Notes: generated from the letters alone by a model not told the origin. Positions 28,194 through 37,483 are shown, numbered from the stretch's first letter. The stretch is 64,000 bases of DNA from Rhinopithecimicrobium faecis (GCA_017942165.1 JAGKSB010000002.1:186001-250000); one strand, 5' to 3'. Numbers and translations: made by a program.

Positions 28194-31100
28194 TTAAAAA
28201 CCAATATTTAAACCAACAGACCAAGATTGTGTACGTGGATAGAATCCGCGTCCATCAATACCTGACTCGAACCCTGTATCCTGCACCTCAGGATCCAAGC
28301 CTGAATAACCTGTAATGGTCGCGATATTACGTCCAGAGACATACACATATAAATTTCTCACATGTGGTGTCTTAAATTTAAAATTATACCCGAGGGTCAC
28401 ATTATCAAGTTTGACAAAAGAACCATTTTCTAGGTAGTAATCGGAAAACTGTGGACTGGCATCGAGCTTATCATGCTTTGTAAAAGCCGATTCTAAGACA
28501 TTGTTTGGCAACCATTTTTTATTTCCAAAAAACATATCCGATGTATTTAGGATATCAAATTTGAATTTTCCACGTAAGAAAATCGTTAAATCAAAACCTT
28601 TATAGGCAAATCGATTGGACAGTGAAGCTTGGAATTTAGGCACACCATTTCCGATATACGTCAAGTCGTCATTATTAATTTTATCAGAAGTAACTTTTGA
28701 TCCATCAGCCTTATAGAACAACCAATTTCCGTCATCTGTCAACCCAGCATAGCGCTTACCGTAGAAGGATCCTACTTGCCCCCCCTCTTCTAAGCGGATT
28801 GCATTCCCTAGATTTCCGGGCGAAGGAAGCCCTCCAAATTCTAAGAAGTTGGCTTTAAAGGTTTCATTGGAAAGACTGGTAAGTTTATACTTCTGATAAC
28901 TTCCTGTAAAATCTACATTCCACTGAAAATCTTGCTTTTGTACAGCTAGTGCTGACAACTGCAATTCTATTCCTTTATTATTTACTTTACCGACATTATA
29001 CCAAATTGAAGATTGCACATAGCCTGGTTGCTGTGCTTTATAGTCCAATAATAAATCGGTTGTATTTCTGCTGTAAATATCGAGTGCTCCAGTAAGTCGA
29101 TTATTAAATAATCCGAAGTCTACCCCAAGGTTAAGTTCTTGCTTTTGTTCCCATTTCAAATCTGGATTAGGATTTGATGCAGGACCGAACGTTTGATAAT
29201 AAACGCCATTTTGAGGATACACGCCCCCTGTACCTAAGAGAATTAACGACTTGTAGTTTGGAATATCTTGATTTCCTGTCACACCATATCCTACCCGTAA
29301 TTTCAATAAATTTATCGCTTGATAGTCTTTTAGGAATTCTTCATTGCTCAAGGTCCATCCGGCAGAAATTGCTGGAAAATTTCCCCATTTATGATTTGCT
29401 CCGAAGCGGGAAGAGCCCTCACGACGTAAGATTCCCGATACAAAATAGCGGTTGTCATAATTGTAGTTTACACGACCAAAGAAAGCGACCAATTTATTTC
29501 CCTCCTTATAGGAGCCCATTGTGGGCTTAGGTAATTTGTCATTCACTAAAGCGGTACCAGCCCCCATATTCCAATCCAGATAACCGTCTGTCGTAAAGCC
29601 ACTGTTGCTCATCTGAAAACGCTCATAGGCAAAATCTTGGTAGGAATACCCTAAGAGGGCCGTAAAATTATGCTTATCTCCGAAATTTGTCGCATAATCT
29701 ATCGTGGATTCAAAAGTCTTTGACCAGTTTAATTCATTTCTTTTAAAAGCATACGCTGTACCTAAGTAGTCCGAATTCACACGTTGATTCCAATCTTTCG
29801 TACCGCGGAATTCTCTATCATTCCAGGTATCACGTAGGTAGGATCCAAAAGCGGAAACTTTTAAGCCTTCTATAACTTTAAATTGTAATCGCGCATCTCC
29901 GGAAAATGATTGTTGGTCACGCGCACTCTGTCTGTAGGCTAGTCTACTCAATGGATTGTAATTATTAAAACCCTGAGTTTCAAAAAATGTACCGTCTACA
30001 TTATATAATGGAGCCGTTGGGTTACGCTGTATCGCTTGTTCAAAATCGCCCGTTTGACCACCTAATAAATCAGCTTTATTAAAATTTCCAGCCACATTTG
30101 CCGCAAAGGTAAGTCGATCGTTTAACCCTGTTTGCGTAATATTAAAACGCCCTCCAAATTGGTCACGTTCATTCTGCTTAGCAATCCCTTGAGCCTTTTG
30201 ATAGTTTATGGAGGCGCGATAGCTGGACTTCTCTCCCCCTCCAGAGGCAATGAAATTATGGAAATGTGAGAAGTTGTCCTTATTGATTAATTCTTCATAT
30301 AGATCTACTGAAGCGCCCAAATCTAAGGATGGATCAATTACACCCTTACTAATATAATTTCTAAAATCTGAGGCACTCAAATAGGTCGGTTTTCGAGCTA
30401 CAAATTCCCGCTGACCGTAGGTTAAATAATCAAATTGAGGTGTTCCAGCCTTTCCCTTTTTCGTGGTTACTAAGATGACACCACCATTTCCGCGCGTACC
30501 GTAAATTGCCGCTGCTGAACCATCTTTTAATACATCTATGGACTCAATGTCACCCTGTTTAATAAGGTCCAAATTCCCTCCAGGAATACCATCGACAACA
30601 ATGAGTGGTGAATTGGCCCCTTTAATAGAAGCCATACCACGCAGTTGTATACTTGTGCCACCATTCGGGTTAGAGCCTTGTGATTGCGTGATATTTAATC
30701 CCGCGACTTTACCTTGAATCAGCTGCATGGGATTTCGCATTCCCCCTTGATTAAAGTCTTTTTCTTTTACAGAAGCTACTGCGGAAGTAATTTCCTTCTT
30801 CTTCTGCGTACCATAGCCTACGACGACAACTTCCTCAATTTCCTCTGATATGGCCATTAGCGGAATAGCAATTCCAGCAGCTTGGTTAATAATAAACGAT
30901 TTGAGCTCATAGCCTATACTGGACACCTCCAGGATATCGCCGACTTTTGCAGTGATTGCAAATTTACCGTCCGCATCCGTCTGTACACCGACATTTGTAC
31001 CCTTTACCTTCACGGAGGCTCCGGCAATTTTACCTCCTGTAGAAGCATCTGTAATAGCACCCGTTACCTGCTGCTGCATACCAAGATTAACCGCCAGCGT

Positions 31101-31238
31101 AGTCGCACTCTTCCCTCCCAAAGAAACTGCGGATTTGACGCCCCCCTGCGCTGCTTGATAGGCAAACGCCATCATTGGAAAAACGATCCACTTGGCGTAA
31201 TTGGGCTTAAATCGATTTGAAAAATGTTTGTAACTCAT
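28194..31238 (-). CDS. SusC/RagA-family TonB-linked outer-membrane transporter
   Basis: 1014 residues. After an atypical N-terminus (MSYKHFSNRFKPNYAKWIVF) and hydrophobic signal there is a carboxypeptidase-D-like domain (about 55-130, VTGAITDASTGGKIAGASVKV), the junction EEVVVVGYGTQKKKEITSAV, the plug with PLIVVDGIPGG and IDVLKDGSAAAIYGTRGNGG (about 205-260), and a long beta barrel ending in an aromatic-rich strand (SWSVGLNIGF). It imports an oligomeric nutrient through the outer membrane with TonB energy. The upstream promoter carries a LacI-type palindrome. The substrate is unknown; the GMC oxidoreductase genes just upstream hint at a glycoside. Confidence 0.95.
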   Translation of the reverse strand: MSYKHFSNRFKPNYAKWIVFPMMAFAYQAAQGGVKSAVSLGGKSATTLAVNLGMQQQVTGAITDASTGGKIAGASVKVKGTNVGVQTDADGKFAITAKVGDILEVSSIGYELKSFIINQAAGIAIPLMAISEEIEEVVVVGYGTQKKKEITSAVASVKEKDFNQGGMRNPMQLIQGKVAGLNITQSQGSNPNGGTSIQLRGMASIKGANSPLIVVDGIPGGNLDLIKQGDIESIDVLKDGSAAAIYGTRGNGGVILVTTKKGKAGTPQFDYLTYGQREFVARKPTYLSASDFRNYISKGVIDPSLDLGASVDLYEELINKDNFSHFHNFIASGGGEKSSYRASINYQKAQGIAKQNERDQFGGRFNITQTGLNDRLTFAANVAGNFNKADLLGGQTGDFEQAIQRNPTAPLYNVDGTFFETQGFNNYNPLSRLAYRQSARDQQSFSGDARLQFKVIEGLKVSAFGSYLRDTWNDREFRGTKDWNQRVNSDYLGTAYAFKRNELNWSKTFESTIDYATNFGDKHNFTALLGYSYQDFAYERFQMSNSGFTTDGYLDWNMGAGTALVNDKLPKPTMGSYKEGNKLVAFFGRVNYNYDNRYFVSGILRREGSSRFGANHKWGNFPAISAGWTLSNEEFLKDYQAINLLKLRVGYGVTGNQDIPNYKSLILLGTGGVYPQNGVYYQTFGPASNPNPDLKWEQKQELNLGVDFGLFNNRLTGALDIYSRNTTDLLLDYKAQQPGYVQSSIWYNVGKVNNKGIELQLSALAVQKQDFQWNVDFTGSYQKYKLTSLSNETFKANFLEFGGLPSPGNLGNAIRLEEGGQVGSFYGKRYAGLTDDGNWLFYKADGSKVTSDKINNDDLTYIGNGVPKFQASLSNRFAYKGFDLTIFLRGKFKFDILNTSDMFFGNKKWLPNNVLESAFTKHDKLDASPQFSDYYLENGSFVKLDNVTLGYNFKFKTPHVRNLYVYVSGRNIATITGYSGLDPEVQDTGFESGIDGRGFYPRTQSWSVGLNIGF

Positions 31239-31264
31239 AATAAGTAGGTTTAATTAAAATTTTG

Positions 31265-31272
31265 CAAAACTA
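31265..31272 (-). promoter_or_regulatory. -7 element of the susC promoter
   Basis: The minus strand reads TAGTTTTG, an exact TAnnTTTG match, placing the transcription start about 20 nt before the ATG at 31238. A clear -33 TTTG is not visible, as may be expected for a regulated promoter. Confidence 0.6.
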
Positions 31273-31276
31273 ATTA

Positions 31277-31290
31277 CTAAAACGTTTTAG
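31277..31290. promoter_or_regulatory. LacI-type operator in the susC promoter
   Basis: CTAAAACGTTTTAG is a perfect 14-bp palindrome with the central CG typical of LacI/PurR-family operators. It lies 5 bp upstream of the -7 element, between -7 and -33, where a bound repressor would block RNA polymerase. No LacI-family gene is in the window. Confidence 0.6.
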
Positions 31291-31420
31291 CGATATACTT
31301 TAAATATGGCCTATTTAGAAATTATTGTTTAGCATATAATTGGTTCTCTAATAATACTAAAAATCCTTGATAGTAAAACTATTTTTCAATTAATTATTTA
31401 ATAACTAGCGGCATACAGTC

Positions 31421-31461
31421 AAAAAATAAGCCTTACTGCGATCTACACAGTAAGGCTTATT
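31421..31461 (-). terminator. Terminator after the GMC oxidoreductase gene
   Basis: AATAAGCCTTACTG (31425-31438) pairs with CAGTAAGGCTTATT (31448-31461). On the minus strand the stem runs into a T-run (31426-31421). It separates the oxidoreductase transcript from the SusCD operon, though A-runs on the other side could also serve. Confidence 0.82.
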
Positions 31462-31500
31462 GTAACAAAAAAAAATGCTTGCTAATAGCGCTATTAAAGG

Positions 31501-33213
31501 CTATAAATTACCTTTTTTCATTTCTTGTACCGCATAATCTACAGCACGGGCCGCAAAGGCCATATAGGTTAATGAAGGGTTCTGTGTAGCGGTAGAAGTC
31601 ATACTTGCTCCATCAGTCACAAAGACATTGGGACAACTGTGTACTTGATTCCATTTATTTAGGATGGACGTCTTGGGATCTAAGCCCATACGTGCCCCCC
31701 CCATTTCATGGATATCCAGTCCTGGTGCTTGGCTGGAGACATTGGCTTGAATATTTGTAAAGCCTGCCTGCGTAAACATATCCGTCATAGTCGCTATATA
31801 ATCCTTTTTCATTTTCTCATCATTCTCATCGTATGCAACGGCAATTTTCAGCTGTGGCACCCCCCAAGCATCTTTAAGGGAGCGATCAAGGCTTACCGTA
31901 CCGGACTCCTTAGGGATGGTTTCACCCATCATATGGGACCCTACCTGCCAGCGGCCTAATTTAGGGTTTAGCAAACTTTCCTTAAGCGACTTTCCGAGGC
32001 CAGCTTTATCGGAATTTGAGGGTCTATAAGCTGAAAAACCGGCTGCATACCCGCGTAGATAATCTGTTTCTTGCGAGTGTAAATTACGGAACCTAGGGAT
32101 ATAACCTCCACCTGCGGGGTTACGACCTTCGGTTTTAAAATCCGCATAGCCTTCATACTCTGCGGATATTCTTGCGGAATAATTATGGAAAGCTACGTAT
32201 TTTCCCAGAACACCGGAATCATTTCCTAAGCCCTCTGGGAAGCGCTTAGATTTAGAATTTAATAGAATTAGGTTGGTATTCAATGCTGCCGCGTTCACAA
32301 AGATTACGCGCGCATAAAAGTCAATAGCGTCTTTGGTTTCATTATCTATTACGCGTACGCCTACAGCTTTTCCTTTTTCATCGTCGTAAATAATAGATTC
32401 TACGATAGAATGGGGTCTTACTGTTAGGTTTCCTGTCTTTGCGGCCCAGGGTAACGTCGAAGAGTTGGAGGAAAAATAACCTCCAAACGGACAGCCACGT
32501 TGACATAGTGTACGATTTTGACATTGTACACGCCCTTGGTCGATATGAATTTGATTAGGCTTGGAGAGATGCGCACAGCGCGCAGAGATAACTTTCCGTT
32601 GCGGAAAATTCTTAGCTACTGACTGTTGAAAATATTTTTCCACGATGTTCAAAGGGTAAGCGGGTAGAAATTCGCCATCCGGCAATTCTGGAAGCCCATC
32701 TTTATTTCCGGCAATGCCCGCGAAGCGTTCGACATGATCATACCAGGGAGCAATATCCGCATAGCGTATAGGCCAGTCTACAGCGAATCCATCCCGTGCA
32801 GGGCCTGTAAAGTCTAAGTCTGACCAGCGTTGCGTTTGACGTGCCCATAGCAGCGACTTTCCGCCTACTTGGTAGCCACGAATCCAATCAAAGGGCTTTT
32901 CTTGTACGTAAGGATGTTCCTGATCTTTCACGAAAAAATGTGCCGCATCTTCATGAAAAGCATAGCATCGATTGATAATAGGATTTGCCTGCTGTACAGC
33001 ATAGGGCATTTCTCCACGGTGTTCAAATTCCCAAGGGTATAAATTCGTGGTTGGATAGTCTTTGATATGTTGCACATCACGTCCTCGCTCTAAGACGAGT
33101 GTTTTAAGTCCCTTTTCAGTTAACTCTTTGGCAGCCCATCCCCCGGAAATCCCCGATCCGATTACAATCGCATCATAGCTGCGCGCTTGCGCATCTGCAT
33201 TTAAATTAGCCAT
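31501..33213 (-). CDS. GMC-family FAD oxidoreductase (glucoside dehydrogenase-like)
   Basis: 570 residues. The FAD-binding Rossmann motif is AIVIGSGISGGWAAKELTEKG (about 15-35), continuing to LVLERG; GGKSLLWARQTQRWS is the second flavin segment. The C-terminal active-site parts are DIHEMGGARMG and TQNPSLTYMAFAARA with the expected His and Asn. A cysteine-rich stretch (CQNRTLCQRGCPFGGYFS, about 235-252) is typical of the gluconate/glucoside 3-dehydrogenase branch that works with a small subunit. It lies 3 bp after such a subunit. A likely role is oxidation of a sugar or glycoside, for example to a 3-keto glycoside. No cytochrome c subunit is present, so the electron acceptor is unclear. Confidence 0.85.
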   Translation of the reverse strand: MANLNADAQARSYDAIVIGSGISGGWAAKELTEKGLKTLVLERGRDVQHIKDYPTTNLYPWEFEHRGEMPYAVQQANPIINRCYAFHEDAAHFFVKDQEHPYVQEKPFDWIRGYQVGGKSLLWARQTQRWSDLDFTGPARDGFAVDWPIRYADIAPWYDHVERFAGIAGNKDGLPELPDGEFLPAYPLNIVEKYFQQSVAKNFPQRKVISARCAHLSKPNQIHIDQGRVQCQNRTLCQRGCPFGGYFSSNSSTLPWAAKTGNLTVRPHSIVESIIYDDEKGKAVGVRVIDNETKDAIDFYARVIFVNAAALNTNLILLNSKSKRFPEGLGNDSGVLGKYVAFHNYSARISAEYEGYADFKTEGRNPAGGGYIPRFRNLHSQETDYLRGYAAGFSAYRPSNSDKAGLGKSLKESLLNPKLGRWQVGSHMMGETIPKESGTVSLDRSLKDAWGVPQLKIAVAYDENDEKMKKDYIATMTDMFTQAGFTNIQANVSSQAPGLDIHEMGGARMGLDPKTSILNKWNQVHSCPNVFVTDGASMTSTATQNPSLTYMAFAARAVDYAVQEMKKGNL

Positions 33214-33216
33214 AAA

Positions 33217-33687
33217 TTATGCTTGTACTTTTACTTCCCCGAGGTAGCGTCCGGGAATGAGTTCATATTTCAGTTTATTTTTCATCACATATTCCGAGTT
33301 TAGGTATCCCTGAATCGTGCGTCGTTTGATAATTGCTAGGGCCTCCACATAGGCTGACTCCTTGAGAAAGGCTTCTATGGCTGTCGGACTATTGGCATCT
33401 GCATTTTTCTTTAAAGCGCTAATTACAAGCTGCTGATCTTCGGGAGAATGGCAGTCGTCAAGCATTTTCAAAACAAATAAATGAAGATTTAAGGATTTGG
33501 CTCCCGGGCTATCTGTTTCCGGAATAATAGCGTCCACCAAATCCCCAAGAAAAGCTTCTTCGGCGGCGCTAATTTGTATATTTTCTAGGGCGATAGAGGC
33601 TTCACCTACACTCCCTCTGCAGGAAGGTAAAAGTGCTAAACCTCCTGCAACGATCATCAGTTGCTTGATGGCGGTTCTCCGATTCAT
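33217..33687 (-). CDS. Gluconate 2-dehydrogenase subunit 3-like small subunit
   Basis: 156 residues. The N-terminus MNRRTAIKQLMIVAGGLALL has a twin arginine and hydrophobic core, followed by a cysteine in LLPSCRGS, so export by Tat (and perhaps lipidation) is plausible. The body is predicted helical, with EAFLGDLVDAIIPETDSPGAKSLNLHLFV (about 44-72) resembling the Gluconate_2-dh3 family. Family knowledge: this subunit helps export or maturation of the partner GMC flavoprotein, here the next gene 3 bp downstream. It is the first gene of a two-gene transcript. Confidence 0.85.
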   Translation of the reverse strand: MNRRTAIKQLMIVAGGLALLPSCRGSVGEASIALENIQISAAEEAFLGDLVDAIIPETDSPGAKSLNLHLFVLKMLDDCHSPEDQQLVISALKKNADANSPTAIEAFLKESAYVEALAIIKRRTIQGYLNSEYVMKNKLKYELIPGRYLGEVKVQA

Positions 33688-33770
33688 AATTTTAAGTTAA
33701 TACCGTAATATTAAGGAATAATTATGAAAAGGGGAAATGCTAAATCGTTTAACAACACGCTTTATCAGGA

Positions 33771-34433
33771 TTAATACCCTGACTCTGCCAACTCTTTATA
33801 AACCTGTTGAAGATCATCAAAAAGGGGAACACTTTTGGCTAATCGGCTCCGTTCTGCGGCATGCTTGGAGACTCCAAAGCAGGTAAGATTCGCTGCTAAT
33901 GCCGCTGAAGCTCCCGTTACAGTATCTTCAATAACTAAAATTTCCGATGCTGGAACATGGCAGAGCTCCTGAGCACGGAGATAACATTCCGGCTTGGGCT
34001 TCGGCTCCTGCACATCTTCACGCGTAACAAAGAAGTTAAAATAATTATAGAGCTTATGATTTTTTAAGATTTCGGAGACAACTCCCTTAAAGTTACTCGT
34101 TACCAAGCCTATCTGAATATGATTCTCCGCTAGGTAGCTTATAAGCTCTCCAGCAAAAGGCATCAACTGAATACTTAATAGATCCTGATCGGCGTAGGCT
34201 TCACGGGTACGTTTCCACATATGCTCATCCGTGGTCTCAATGCCATAATTACTTTTCAAAAACTGCACATTACGCTGTAAGGTGTGTCCCGCAAAAGATG
34301 CTATCCAATCGTCAAAAGTTATTTCCAACTGAAAATCTTGAGATAAAATAGGACCCCAAGCTTCAAAATAGAAACGTTCGGAATCGATGAGTGTTCCATC
34401 GAAATCAAATAATACAGCTGATAGTTTGTTCAT
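33771..34433 (-). CDS. HAD-superfamily hydrolase, phosphoglucomutase-like
   Basis: 220 residues with the four HAD motifs: DFDGTLIDSE (nucleophile Asp 10 and general acid Asp 12), VTSNFKG (motif II), KPKPECYLRAQEL (motif III Lys), and VIEDTVTGASAALAA (motif IV). The helical cap after motif I places it with beta-phosphoglucomutase or small phosphate-ester phosphatases. The substrate cannot be inferred. It is a lone gene divergent from the FAH-family gene. Confidence 0.85.
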   Translation of the reverse strand: MNKLSAVLFDFDGTLIDSERFYFEAWGPILSQDFQLEITFDDWIASFAGHTLQRNVQFLKSNYGIETTDEHMWKRTREAYADQDLLSIQLMPFAGELISYLAENHIQIGLVTSNFKGVVSEILKNHKLYNYFNFFVTREDVQEPKPKPECYLRAQELCHVPASEILVIEDTVTGASAALAANLTCFGVSKHAAERSRLAKSVPLFDDLQQVYKELAESGY

Positions 34434-34479
34434 AGCACAAAAATCTTGATTGTTATAAAGTTATCCTTTACTAACAAGC

Positions 34480-34499
34480 TTTCCACATAATGTGGATAA
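34480..34499. promoter_or_regulatory. DnaA-box palindrome between divergent genes
   Basis: TGTGGATAA at 34491-34499 is the exact complement of the E. coli DnaA box TTATCCACA. It is mirrored by TTTCCACA at 34480-34487, giving a palindrome. It could be a DnaA binding site or an unrelated operator of the HAD or FAH gene. Confidence 0.4.
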
Positions 34500-34533
34500 C
34501 TAATTTAAAGAACGCCCTTTATTTAATTATTTC

Positions 34534-34541
34534 TATTTTTG
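34534..34541 (+). promoter_or_regulatory. -7 element upstream of the FAH-family gene
   Basis: TATTTTTG matches TAnnTTTG and lies 24 bp before the ATG at 34566. The -33 element is weak. Confidence 0.5.
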
Positions 34542-34565
34542 TTTATACTTTAAATTTAATCCATT

Positions 34566-35177
34566 ATGAAAGTTATTGCTATTGGACGCAACTATATAGA
34601 TCACGCTAAAGAGTTAAATAATCCTGTTCCTGAAAATCCGATTATCTTTATGAAGCCTGACACGGCTATATTAAAGGATAATAAAGACTTCTACTACCCC
34701 GAATTCTCAAAAAATATTCAGTTTGAAACAGAGGTCGTCCTAAGAATCTGTAAAGAAGGAAAGCATGTAACGAAAAAATTTGCCTCAAACTATTACGATG
34801 CCATTGGTTTAGGCATAGATTTTACTGCGCGCGATGTGCAAAAGGAAATGAAGGAGAAAAGCCTTCCTTGGGAACTAGCTAAATCATTCGACCACTCCGC
34901 AGTTATATCCCCTTTAATTCCAAAAGAAGAATTTGAAGATATCTATGCGCTAGACTTCTCCTTAAAACAAAATGGTGCTGTGGCACAACAAGGAAATACG
35001 AAAGACGTTATATTTAACTACGAGGACTTAATTGTTTTTATCTCCAAATATATAACCTTACGCAAGGGAGACTTAATTTACACAGGTACTCCAGCAGGGG
35101 TAGGTTCGGTCGCAATAGGTGATGTCCTAGAAGGCTATATCAATGAGCAGCACATGTTTAGCTGCACGATTAAATAA
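34566..35177 (+). CDS. Fumarylacetoacetate hydrolase-family protein (FAHD1-like)
   Basis: 203 residues, a single FAH domain. MKVIAIGRNYIDHAKELN begins the fold, FETEVVLRI supplies the acidic metal ligands, GIDFTARDVQ the third, and YTGTPAGVGSVAIGD the conserved C-terminal loop. The length fits FAHD1/acylpyruvase or oxaloacetate decarboxylase-like enzymes rather than the 420-residue tyrosine-pathway hydrolase. The following M23 peptidase gene begins 8 bp downstream and is probably co-transcribed. Confidence 0.88.
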   Translation: MKVIAIGRNYIDHAKELNNPVPENPIIFMKPDTAILKDNKDFYYPEFSKNIQFETEVVLRICKEGKHVTKKFASNYYDAIGLGIDFTARDVQKEMKEKSLPWELAKSFDHSAVISPLIPKEEFEDIYALDFSLKQNGAVAQQGNTKDVIFNYEDLIVFISKYITLRKGDLIYTGTPAGVGSVAIGDVLEGYINEQHMFSCTIK

Positions 35178-35185
35178 GGATACAG

Positions 35186-36922
35186 ATGAAGTCATGGAAC
35201 ATACTTTGGGGGGCCTTGCTCCTCAGCCCTACCTTGTTAGCGATCCCCGTGAAGCTGCAAGCGCAGGATATTATTAAAGCTAGAAATTACCCACAGCAAT
35301 ATTTCCGTAGCCCCTTGGATATTACGCCCCAAGCTTCGGGCACCTTTGGCGAGCTGCGTAGCACGCACTTTCATGCCGGCAATGACTACCGTACGCAACA
35401 GCGTGTAGGCTTAAATGTCTATGCTGTAGCGGATGGCTATGTGAGTCGTGTACGTGTACAAATTGGAGGAGGAGGACTTTCGGTATATATCACCCATCCG
35501 AATGGCTATACCTCAGTATATCTGCATATGGATCGTTTTAACGCTAGCTTAGCAAAACTTGTTAAGGAGGAGCAATACCGCTTAAAGCGCTACGATGTAG
35601 ACATGGCGTTAACGGCGAAGCAGGTACCCTTAACAAAGGGACAGATTATAGGTCTTTCAGGGAATACGGGCGGCTCCGGAGGGCCCCATTTACACTTTGA
35701 AATCCGTGATACAAAGACGCAGAACACCTTAAACTCACAGCTTTTCGGTCTTCAATTTGCGGATAATATCCCACCAACAATTCGAGGTATTACCCTATAT
35801 GACTTGGAAGACCCTATTGTCAATGAGCATACTCCACGCCGTCATCCGCAAGTAAAAGCCCTTGCTACAGGGAAATATGGGCTTGTAAACACCGGAGTTA
35901 TCCCTGTAAACGGAAAATTCTCTGTAGGCATCAACACGAATGATAGACATAGTGGAACGACCTTTACAAATGGCATTTATTCAATCGAACTAACCTTAGA
36001 TAACAAACCCGTATCTACGGTTGTCTTTGAGGAGCTCTCATTTGCTTCTACGCGTGCTATTTACTCGTATGTAGATTACGCTTATCAGCTAAAGACGAAA
36101 GTAAAAATTCAAAAAAGCTTCAGAGATCCTGGAAACCCAGTAAATATTTTCAAATACCTCGCTAACAACGGCATCATGGAATTGAAAGATCAGGATGTTC
36201 ACGAGCTTAAATATGTGGTTAAGGATGTGAAAGGAAATAGCTCCGAGCTATCCTTTAAAGTCCAGAATAAAGAGAGCTATCAACCCGTTTACAAGCAGGT
36301 CGCAGGAGTAAAACTCTTAAAATATAATGCGGAGAATACATTTTCCAGTGATAATCTATCCCTAAAAATGGGGAAAAATGTACTTTATAACGACTTGAAC
36401 TTACTTTACAGTCAGGGGGCAAAACCGGCTAATGGGTATTCGCAGGTTCAGCATGTACATAACACCTATATCCCCGTATTAGAGTCGTATAAATTAGGGA
36501 TTAAGGCCGACAGCAGCCTCCCAAAAAGCTTAACCAGCAAAGCACTGATTGTATCTACACAGGGTGGTGCTCAGGGCGGATTCTATGAAAATGGCTGGGT
36601 GACAGCCTCTGTGCGCACCTTCGGATCCTTTTATATTGCAGTCGATACCATTGCGCCAAAAATTGTTGCTCGTAACCTAACAGCAGGCAAGCATGTCGCT
36701 GCCCAAAAAAGTATTAACTTCACCATCTCTGACAACCTTTCAGGTATTCAGTCTATAAATGGATATGTAGATGGAAAATGGGTGCTTTTTGAGTATGACC
36801 CTAAAAACAGACATATCTGGCATACCTTCGATGACCTTCCTGCCGGCAGCCATGAGTTGCGCCTTGAGGCGACCGATTGGAAAGATAATACGGGTGTATA
36901 CACCGCAAAATTCACCCGTTAA
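35186..36922 (+). CDS. M23-family metallopeptidase with C-terminal beta domains
   Basis: 578 residues with a cleavable signal ending LQAQDI. The M23 (LytM-like) domain is at about 45-200: HFHAGNDYR provides the first His and the Asp, GPHLHFEI the HxH pair, and LHMDRF a further conserved His. All zinc ligands are present, so activity is likely, probably as a peptidoglycan or other peptide-bond endopeptidase in the periplasm. A spacer helix (LAKLVKEEQYRLKRYDVDMA) interrupts the domain. The remaining 370 residues are beta-rich; the last 80 (DTIAPKIVARNL, ISDNLSGIQSINGYVDG) look Ig-like. It sits 8 bp after the FAH-family gene. Confidence 0.9.
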   Translation: MKSWNILWGALLLSPTLLAIPVKLQAQDIIKARNYPQQYFRSPLDITPQASGTFGELRSTHFHAGNDYRTQQRVGLNVYAVADGYVSRVRVQIGGGGLSVYITHPNGYTSVYLHMDRFNASLAKLVKEEQYRLKRYDVDMALTAKQVPLTKGQIIGLSGNTGGSGGPHLHFEIRDTKTQNTLNSQLFGLQFADNIPPTIRGITLYDLEDPIVNEHTPRRHPQVKALATGKYGLVNTGVIPVNGKFSVGINTNDRHSGTTFTNGIYSIELTLDNKPVSTVVFEELSFASTRAIYSYVDYAYQLKTKVKIQKSFRDPGNPVNIFKYLANNGIMELKDQDVHELKYVVKDVKGNSSELSFKVQNKESYQPVYKQVAGVKLLKYNAENTFSSDNLSLKMGKNVLYNDLNLLYSQGAKPANGYSQVQHVHNTYIPVLESYKLGIKADSSLPKSLTSKALIVSTQGGAQGGFYENGWVTASVRTFGSFYIAVDTIAPKIVARNLTAGKHVAAQKSINFTISDNLSGIQSINGYVDGKWVLFEYDPKNRHIWHTFDDLPAGSHELRLEATDWKDNTGVYTAKFTR

Positions 36923-36972
36923 GCATAAATTTTACTATCTTGTATATGTTTACACGCTAAATACACAGAAAA

Positions 36973-37434
36973 ATGACAGCATTAGAAGTAGGACAACAGG
37001 CACCTGATTTTCAAGCTAAGAATCAAGCTGGGGAGCAGGTTTCGCTTGCCGTTTGGAAAGGCAAGAAGATTATCTTATATTTTTACCCAAAAGATAATAC
37101 CCCAGGCTGCACAACGGAAGCTTGTAACTTTAGGGACAACTACCAAGCTTTAAAAAAAGATGGCTTTGAAGTCATTGGGGTTTCTGTGGATGGAGAAGCC
37201 TCCCATCAGAAGTTTATCAGCAAGCATGAACTACCCTTTCAGCTGCTAACCGATGAAGCGCATGAAATCGTGGAGAAGTATGGCGTCTGGGTGGAGAAGA
37301 ATATGTATGGCAAAAAATATATGGGTACAGCCCGTACGACTTTTATCATTGATGAGGCCGGTATCATCCAGCATATTATCAAAAAAGTAGACAATAAAAA
37401 CGCGACACAACAAATCCGAGATTTAATCGCTTAA
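36973..37434 (+). CDS. bcp: Thioredoxin-dependent thiol peroxidase (Bcp/PrxQ)
   Basis: 153 residues of the AhpC/TSA family, reducing hydroperoxides in the cytoplasm. The peroxidatic Cys is in NTPGCTTEACNFRDNY (about 42-57), with the second Cys five residues later, as in PrxQ. ARTTFIIDEAGIIQHI is the conserved C-terminal strand-turn. There is a 50-bp gap after the M23 peptidase gene. Confidence 0.94.
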   Translation: MTALEVGQQAPDFQAKNQAGEQVSLAVWKGKKIILYFYPKDNTPGCTTEACNFRDNYQALKKDGFEVIGVSVDGEASHQKFISKHELPFQLLTDEAHEIVEKYGVWVEKNMYGKKYMGTARTTFIIDEAGIIQHIIKKVDNKNATQQIRDLIA

Positions 37435-37483
37435 GAATTTTTCCTAAGCCTTAAAATCTCCGTTAATAATCTTAAAAAATAGC

